A model generated the notes under the pieces. That model searched no databases. It was not told where the DNA came from and saw only the letters and a list, made by a program, of their open reading frames with translations. A DNA stretch of 10,181 nt. It comes from Eikenella sp963515595. GTDB taxonomy: Bacteria > Pseudomonadota > Gammaproteobacteria > Burkholderiales > Neisseriaceae. The position numbers were made by a program, and so were the translations under genes. The stretch is from contig CAUPYH010000061.1 of NCBI GenBank assembly GCA_963515595.1, positions 1 through 10,181 of the forward strand, read 5' to 3'. Below are positions 6,692 to 10,181 of the stretch, in pieces (the first letter of the stretch is position 1; the number at the start of each line of letters is the position of its first letter).

Positions 6692-7468
6692 ATGTCCGCC
6701 ATCATCACCTTCGAACACCCCCTGTCCGAACGCATCCGCAACTTCCTACGCCTCGAACACCTCTTTTCCCGCTTCAACGCCACCGTCAGCCACCCAGAGC
6801 CTTGGGCACACCACGCCGCCCTCGGCACCCTGTTCGAAATCATGGATTGCGCCTCCCGCGCCGAACTCAAGCTCGACATCCTGCAAGAGCTCGAACGCCA
6901 ACGCCAGCAAATTTCCCAAGCCGAACGCGAACAATACGACTCCACCCCCGAGCAGGACGACCTCTACCAGGCCACCCAAAACCTGCAAGAAGTACAGCAA
7001 AAGTTCGGCCAACACCTGCGTGAAAACGAATGGCTCATGGGCGTAAAGCAGCGCATGCTCGTGTCCGGCGGCACCAGCCCCTTCGACCTTCCCTCCTATC
7101 ACTATTGGCTGCAACTGCCCTTCGAGCAACGCGTGGCCGACCTCGGCTGCTGGATTCGCTCTCTCACCCCCACCGGCGACGCCATTTCCCTGCTGCTGCG
7201 CATCCTTCGCCGCAACAGCATCCGCCTCGAATGCCTCGCCCGCCAAGGCAACTATCAAAACACCAAGCTCGGCAACAACATCCACATGCTCACCATAGAT
7301 GTGGCCCAATCCCATCACACCCTGCCCGAGATTTCCGCCAACAAATACTTCACCCACATCCGCTTCACCCAAGCCACCCAAGACAGTCCGCGCGGAAAAC
7401 AGATCGACACCGACATCCCCTTCCAGCTCAAAATGTGCAGCTTCGACCCCATCGCCGACAAACCATGA
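6692..7468 (+). CDS. zapD: Cell division protein ZapD
   Basis: ZapD (formerly YacF) is a cytoplasmic Z-ring associated protein that cross-links FtsZ filaments at midcell. The 258 residues are close to the E. coli length. The conserved N-terminal signature ITFEHPLSERIRNFLRLEHL (5-24) is clear, followed by a helical domain and a beta-rich C-terminal half ending near FQLKMCSFDPI, as usual for the family. The start at 6692 lies three bases after the coaE stop, and its stop overlaps the yacG start as ATGA, so the three genes are probably translated together. There is no strong Shine-Dalgarno. Assignment rests on sequence similarity that I recognise plus the conserved coaE-zapD-yacG order. Confidence 0.93.
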   Translation: MSAIITFEHPLSERIRNFLRLEHLFSRFNATVSHPEPWAHHAALGTLFEIMDCASRAELKLDILQELERQRQQISQAEREQYDSTPEQDDLYQATQNLQEVQQKFGQHLRENEWLMGVKQRMLVSGGTSPFDLPSYHYWLQLPFEQRVADLGCWIRSLTPTGDAISLLLRILRRNSIRLECLARQGNYQNTKLGNNIHMLTIDVAQSHHTLPEISANKYFTHIRFTQATQDSPRGKQIDTDIPFQLKMCSFDPIADKP

Positions 7469-7647
7469 CCCAACCCACCGTATCCTGCCCCACCTGCCAA
7501 AAACCCGTACTCTGGAACGAAAACAGCCCCTACCGCCCCTTCTGCAGCCAACGCTGCAAAATGATCGACCTGGGCACCTGGGCAGACGAAAGCTACCGCA
7601 TCCCCAGCCAGGAAGAAGCTCCACCCCAGATGGGCGACCACGAATAA
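7465..7647 (+). CDS. yacG: Zinc-binding DNA gyrase inhibitor YacG
   Basis: YacG is a small zinc protein that in E. coli binds the GyrB subunit of DNA gyrase and inhibits DNA binding. The 60 residues match the family. The four zinc ligands are C8 and C11 (CPTC) and C27 and C31 (FCSQRC), and the conserved IDLGTWADESYRIP follows (34-47), with an acidic tail. The frame stays open far upstream inside zapD, but the ATG at 7465 is the true start because the whole family domain begins there and it overlaps the zapD stop in ATGA. It is the last gene of the pilB-yacG run; an uptake-sequence hairpin begins seven bases after its stop. Confidence 0.95.
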   Translation: MTQPTVSCPTCQKPVLWNENSPYRPFCSQRCKMIDLGTWADESYRIPSQEEAPPQMGDHE

Positions 7648-7653
7648 CCGACA

Positions 7654-7693
7654 GAGGCTACCTGAAACCCCAATCCCGCTTTCAGGTAGCCTC
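7654..7693. terminator. Inverted DNA uptake sequence pair after yacG
   Basis: Exact 12-mers AGGCTACCTGAA (7655-7666) and TTCAGGTAGCCT (7681-7692) form a 14-pair stem (7654-7667 with 7680-7693) around a 12-base C-rich loop. It sits at the end of the pil-coaE-zapD-yacG run and just 21 bases before the rlmD ATG. No T-run follows, so termination is plausible but unproven. No obvious promoter fits between it and rlmD, which suggests some read-through into rlmD. Confidence 0.6.
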
Positions 7694-7714
7694 AATCTAT
7701 CCCCACCCCACACC

Positions 7715-9007
7715 ATGAACACCGCCACCATCCACAGCATCGACCACGAAGGCCGCGGCGTAGCCCGCATCCACGGCAAGACCACCTTCATCACCGGCGC
7801 CCTGCCCCAAGAAACCGTTGCCTACCAAATCACCCGCAGCAAAAAACACCACGACGAAGCCCAAGCCACCCGCATCCTCACCCCCTCCCCCTACCGCACC
7901 GCCCCCGCCTGCCCCCACTACAGCCAATGCGGCGGCTGCACCCTCCAACACGTCCACAGCAACGTGCAGGTAGCCTACAAACAACGCATCCTCGAAGACC
8001 AACTCCAACGCCTCGGCAAAGTCCGCCCCCAATACCTCCTGCCCCCCATCTACGGCCAAGCCTGGAGCTACCGCCACCGCGCCCGCCTCAGCGCCCACCA
8101 CAGCCAAGGCCGCACCATCCTCGGTTTTCAAAGCCGCAGCAGCCACCGCATTGTCGACATCCAACAATGCCCCATCCTCGCCCCCCAGCTTGCCAGCCAA
8201 CTGAGCAACACCCGCACCCTGCTCCAGCAGCTCAACCGCCTGCATACCCCCATCCGCACCATCGAACTGCACCACAGCCCCGCCGCCAACAGCCTCACCC
8301 TGCACACCGAACACCTTCCCAAAGCCGCCCGCGCCCACCTCATCCAACACGCCCAAAGCCTGCCCGCCAACTGGCACATCTGGCTGCAAGCCCCACACCG
8401 GCCCGCCCAACCACTCCTGCCCGACAGCCCCCAACTCAGCTACAGCCTGCCCGAATACGCCCTCACCCTCCCCTACCGCCCCGGCGACTTCACCCAAGTC
8501 AATCCCGCTGCCAACGCCCTGCTCGTTGCCCGCGCCATGCAACTGTTGCAGCCCCAACCCGGCGAACGCATTGCCGACCTTTTCTGCGGCCTCGGCAACT
8601 TCAGCCTCCCCATCGCCGCCGCCGGCGCACAAGTCATCGGCATCGAAGGCTCGCCCGAGCTCACCGAGCGCGCCAGCCAAAACGCCCGCCTCAACCACCT
8701 CGCCGAACGCGCCCGCTTCCACAGCGCCGACCTCTTCCAAACCACCGAACACACCGTGGCCGGCTGGGGCTATTTCGATAAAATCCTGCTCGACCCGCCC
8801 CGCAGCGGCGCCTATGCCCTTGTCCAAGCCCTGCACGCCCCCTACCTCCCGCGCCGCATCGTGTACGTTTCCTGCAACCCCGCCACCTTCGCCCGCGATG
8901 CCGCCGTACTCGTGGGCAAAGGCTACCGCTTCCGCAACGCCGGCATCGTCAACATGTTCCCCCAAACCGCCCACGTCGAAACCGTCGGCTGCTTCGATTT
9001 GGAATAG
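7715..9007 (+). CDS. rlmD: 23S rRNA (uracil-1939 C5) methyltransferase RlmD
   Basis: RlmD (RumA) transfers a methyl group from S-adenosylmethionine to C5 of U1939 in 23S rRNA. The 430 residues fit RlmD. A short N-terminal TRAM-like region (1-55) is followed by the iron-sulfur cluster cysteines C66, C72, C75 and C152, with the characteristic CPHYSQCGGC spacing. The methyltransferase domain shows DLFCGLGNFSLPIA (288-301), the LLDPPRSGA motif (358-366), the catalytic nucleophile C387 in YVSCNPATFARD, and the general base E422 in VETV. All catalytic and cluster residues are present. RlmD is preferred over the related RlmC and TrmA because the cluster cysteines are present and because of the length. 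The start at 7715 has a C-rich leader without a Shine-Dalgarno. A near-exact uptake sequence lies at 7965-7976. The + strand is strongly C-rich here. Confidence 0.94.
   Translation: MNTATIHSIDHEGRGVARIHGKTTFITGALPQETVAYQITRSKKHHDEAQATRILTPSPYRTAPACPHYSQCGGCTLQHVHSNVQVAYKQRILEDQLQRLGKVRPQYLLPPIYGQAWSYRHRARLSAHHSQGRTILGFQSRSSHRIVDIQQCPILAPQLASQLSNTRTLLQQLNRLHTPIRTIELHHSPAANSLTLHTEHLPKAARAHLIQHAQSLPANWHIWLQAPHRPAQPLLPDSPQLSYSLPEYALTLPYRPGDFTQVNPAANALLVARAMQLLQPQPGERIADLFCGLGNFSLPIAAAGAQVIGIEGSPELTERASQNARLNHLAERARFHSADLFQTTEHTVAGWGYFDKILLDPPRSGAYALVQALHAPYLPRRIVYVSCNPATFARDAAVLVGKGYRFRNAGIVNMFPQTAHVETVGCFDLE
7965..7976 (-). repeat. Near-exact DNA uptake sequence in rlmD
   Basis: TGCAGGTAGCCT matches the reverse-strand uptake sequence at 11 of 12 positions. 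The mismatch is in the inner TTCAGG end, so its activity may be reduced. Confidence 0.55.
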
Positions 9008-9020
9008 CCTCGGTGCACAC

Positions 9021-9107
9021 TGTAGCGGATTAAAATGCGGATGGGATAAGGCGGCGAACCGCAGCCAGCACGGCAATCCAGCGCAGTAACATTCTTCATT
9101 CCCTATA
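9021..9107. repeat. Possible degenerate MITE-like element
   Basis: TGTAGCGGATTAA (9021-9033) and TTCATTCCCTATA (9095-9107) are imperfect inverted copies, agreeing at 9 of 13 positions, and bracket an 87-base non-coding stretch. The left part, with GGATTAAA and then AAGGCGGCGAACCGCAG, resembles from memory a dispersed neisserial intergenic repeat beginning TATAGTGGATTAAA. A small hairpin GCGG-CGAA-CCGC lies at 9051-9062. It encodes no protein. The relation to the known repeat is an inference that needs a search. Confidence 0.4.
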
Positions 9108-9108
9108 A

Positions 9109-9139
9109 AAAGGCTACCTGAAATCTTCAGGTAGCCTTT
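9109..9139 (+). terminator. Intrinsic terminator made of an inverted uptake sequence pair
   Basis: Exact 12-mers AGGCTACCTGAA (9111-9122) and TTCAGGTAGCCT (9126-9137), extended by AA/TT, make a 14-pair stem with the 3-base loop ATC, followed by the T-rich TTTCCCTTTT. A run of A precedes it, so it may also work on the other strand. It ends the rlmD transcript before thyA. Confidence 0.85.
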
Positions 9140-9167
9140 CCCTTTTCTCCCCACACCCCCAAACGTG

Positions 9168-9173
9168 TACAAT
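9168..9173 (+). promoter_or_regulatory. Probable thyA promoter (-10 box)
   Basis: TACAAT lies 32 bases before the thyA ATG and just after the rlmD terminator. This is the same spacing as the recJ -10 box. The -35 position at 17 bases reads TTCTCC and is weak. The terminator upstream makes an independent promoter likely. Confidence 0.45.
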
Positions 9174-9205
9174 ACGCCATTTCCATATTTCCACCACCCA
9201 ACACC

Positions 9206-10000
9206 ATGCAACCCTACCTCCACCTCATGCAGCACATCCTCAGCCACGGCACCGACAAATCCGACCGCACCGGCACCGGCACCCGTTCCGTATTCGGCCA
9301 CCAAATGCGCTTCGACCTCGCCCAAGGCTTTCCCCTGCTCACCACCAAAAAGCTCCACCTGCGCTCCATCATCCACGAGCTCCTTTGGTTTCTCAAAGGC
9401 GACACCAACATCCGCTACCTGAAAGAAAACAACGTCTCCATCTGGGACGAATGGGCCGACGAAAACGGCGACCTCGGCCCTGTATACGGCTACCAATGGC
9501 GCTCCTGGCCCGCCCCCGACGGCCGGCATATCGACCAAATCGCCAACGTTGTCGAGCAAATCAAACGCAACCCCGACAGCCGCCGCCTCATCGTATCCGC
9601 TTGGAACCCCGCCCTCGTCGATGAAATGGCGCTGCCCCCCTGCCACGCCCTGTTTCAATTTTACGTAGCCGAAGGCCGCCTCTCCTGCCAGCTCTACCAA
9701 CGCAGCGCCGACGTTTTCCTCGGCGTGCCCTTCAACATCGCCAGCTATTCCCTGCTCACCATGATGATGGCGCAAGTATGCGGCCTGCAACCCGGCGAAT
9801 TCATCCACACCTTCGGCGACGCCCACCTCTACAGCAACCACTTCGAGCAAGCCCGCCTCCAGCTCACCCGCGAGCCACGAGCCCTACCGCAAATGCAGCT
9901 CAACCCCGAAGTGCAAAACCTGTTCGACTTCCACTTTGAAGACTTCGAGCTGCAAAACTACGACCCGCACCCGCACATCAAAGCGCAAGTGGCGGTGTAA
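9206..10000 (+). CDS. thyA: Thymidylate synthase ThyA
   Basis: ThyA makes dTMP from dUMP with methylene-tetrahydrofolate as carbon donor and reductant, in the cytoplasm. The 264 residues equal the E. coli enzyme length, and key positions coincide. R21 (in DRTGTGT) binds phosphate, C146 (in ALPPCHALF) is the nucleophile, and QRSADVFLGVPFNIASY holds the dUMP-binding arginine, serine, aspartate and asparagine. HTFGDAHLYSNH is also conserved. The classic N-terminus (YLHLMQHILSHG) supports the ATG at 9206, although the leader is C-rich and lacks a Shine-Dalgarno. Nothing is missing. It is flanked by uptake-sequence hairpins on both sides and probably forms a single-gene unit. The core GCTACCTGAA occurs inside it at 9414-9423. 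Confidence 0.97.
   Translation: MQPYLHLMQHILSHGTDKSDRTGTGTRSVFGHQMRFDLAQGFPLLTTKKLHLRSIIHELLWFLKGDTNIRYLKENNVSIWDEWADENGDLGPVYGYQWRSWPAPDGRHIDQIANVVEQIKRNPDSRRLIVSAWNPALVDEMALPPCHALFQFYVAEGRLSCQLYQRSADVFLGVPFNIASYSLLTMMMAQVCGLQPGEFIHTFGDAHLYSNHFEQARLQLTREPRALPQMQLNPEVQNLFDFHFEDFELQNYDPHPHIKAQVAV
9414..9423 (+). repeat. Uptake sequence core (10-mer) inside thyA
   Basis: GCTACCTGAA is the inner ten bases of the uptake sequence, but the two outer bases are CC instead of AG. It encodes part of RYLKE. This may be coincidence with the coding need or a functional core. Confidence 0.5.
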
Positions 10001-10017
10001 TACTGGCGGCAATCAAA

Positions 10018-10112
10018 AAAGGCTACCTGAAAACGTAGCGCAGCGAAGTTTCTGCGTAGCTAAAACGTAGCGAAGCGAAGTTTCTACATAGCTAAAATTT
10101 CAGGTAGCCTTT
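10018..10112 (+). terminator. Uptake sequence hairpin with a 65-base loop after thyA
   Basis: Arms AAAGGCTACCTGAAA (10018-10032) and TTTCAGGTAGCCTTT (10098-10112) are perfect 15-base inverted copies, each with an exact 12-mer uptake sequence. The sequence between the arms holds two tandem 32-base repeats, making a much larger loop than the 3-12 bases of the other hairpins here. It lies 17 bases after the thyA stop. A-runs on the left and TTT on the right could support termination on either strand, but the long loop may weaken it. Confidence 0.6.
10030..10093. repeat. Two tandem 32-base repeats within the thyA 3' hairpin
   Basis: Unit 1 (10030-10061) and unit 2 (10062-10093) both begin AAAACGTAGCG, share AGCGAAGTTTCT in the middle and end TAGCT. 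They differ at three positions (C/A, G/A, G/A). A further AAAA follows unit 2, as if a third copy were cut off by the right uptake sequence. Unit 1 can form a small CGCAG/CTGCG hairpin; unit 2 has lost it. Confidence 0.85.
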
Positions 10113-10135
10113 CCCATTACAGCCATGTAGCAACT

Positions 10136-10164
10136 GTATTTTTCACCCCGTCGGGCAAAAATAC
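10136..10164. other. Stem-loop near the right edge
   Basis: GTATTTTT (10136-10143) pairs with AAAAATAC (10157-10164), and inside it CCC/GGG form a small inner stem around GTC, with a CAC/C internal imbalance. No gene is visible between 10113 and the window end, so it may belong to the leader or terminator of a neighbouring gene outside the window. Confidence 0.4.
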
Positions 10165-10181
10165 CAAAACTCAAATCAAGC

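Noticed and set aside
7030..7464. Upstream extension of yacG by 145 codons inside zapD
   Set aside because: The conserved YacG domain starts at 7465 with an ATGA overlap to zapD. The extension is Arg/His/Pro-rich and looks like an out-of-frame reading of zapD.
6746..7624. 292-codon open frame on the - strand over zapD and yacG
   Set aside because: Antisense to recognised conserved genes, low-complexity Gly/Val composition, no known domain. It is a by-product of codon bias.
7697..9850. 717-codon open frame on the - strand across rlmD and thyA
   Set aside because: It lies antisense to two well-identified enzymes and spans their terminator and intergenic DNA. It is rich in Gly, Ala and Val, as expected from the complement of C-rich codons. 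No recognisable domain is present.
10030..10093. Tandem 32-base repeats as a CRISPR array
   Set aside because: The two units are directly adjacent with no spacers, and no cas gene is visible.

Overview
The window is core chromosome from a betaproteobacterium of the family Neisseriaceae, most likely Eikenella (E. corrodens or a close relative). The main evidence is the 12-mer AGGCTACCTGAA, which I recognise as the Eikenella dialect of the neisserial DNA uptake sequence (AG-eikDUS). It occurs as ten exact copies plus several near-copies. The gene content (RecJ, type IV pilus assembly, CoaE, ZapD, YacG, RlmD, ThyA) fits a naturally transformable, piliated neisserial species. All protein genes run on the + strand.

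Left end (1-264): a tRNA-Val(UAC) gene on the - strand is cut by the window edge. It diverges from recJ across about 210 bases of AT-rich DNA holding a likely promoter for each side and three inverted repeats. recJ (265-1962) encodes the single-strand 5'-3' exonuclease and carries one exact and two near-exact uptake sequences inside its coding region.

Middle (1963-7647): a 246-base leader with two consensus -10 boxes, a direct repeat and a stem-loop precedes pilB, pilC and pilD. These encode the type IV pilus assembly ATPase, the inner-membrane platform protein and the prepilin peptidase. In Neisseria nomenclature PilB and PilC are PilF and PilG. Three small housekeeping genes follow with almost no spacing: coaE (last step of coenzyme A synthesis), zapD (FtsZ bundling) and yacG (zinc-binding gyrase inhibitor). 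This pilBCD-coaE-zapD-yacG order is a known conserved cluster in beta- and gammaproteobacteria. An inverted uptake-sequence pair lies between pilC and pilD.

Right end (7648-10181): rlmD (23S rRNA U1939 methyltransferase) and thyA (thymidylate synthase) follow as separate units, bounded by uptake-sequence hairpins. The hairpin after thyA is unusual because its loop holds two 32-base tandem repeats. A short degenerate repeat element appears to lie between rlmD and thyA.

The machinery has a coherent theme: the pilus assembly proteins build the organelle that neisserial species use for DNA uptake, and the DNA here carries many of the uptake signals. I see no phage, CRISPR array, intact insertion sequence, toxin system or other plainly new system. 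The less explained signals are all in non-coding DNA. From coaE onward the + strand is very C-rich, which creates long spurious antisense reading frames.
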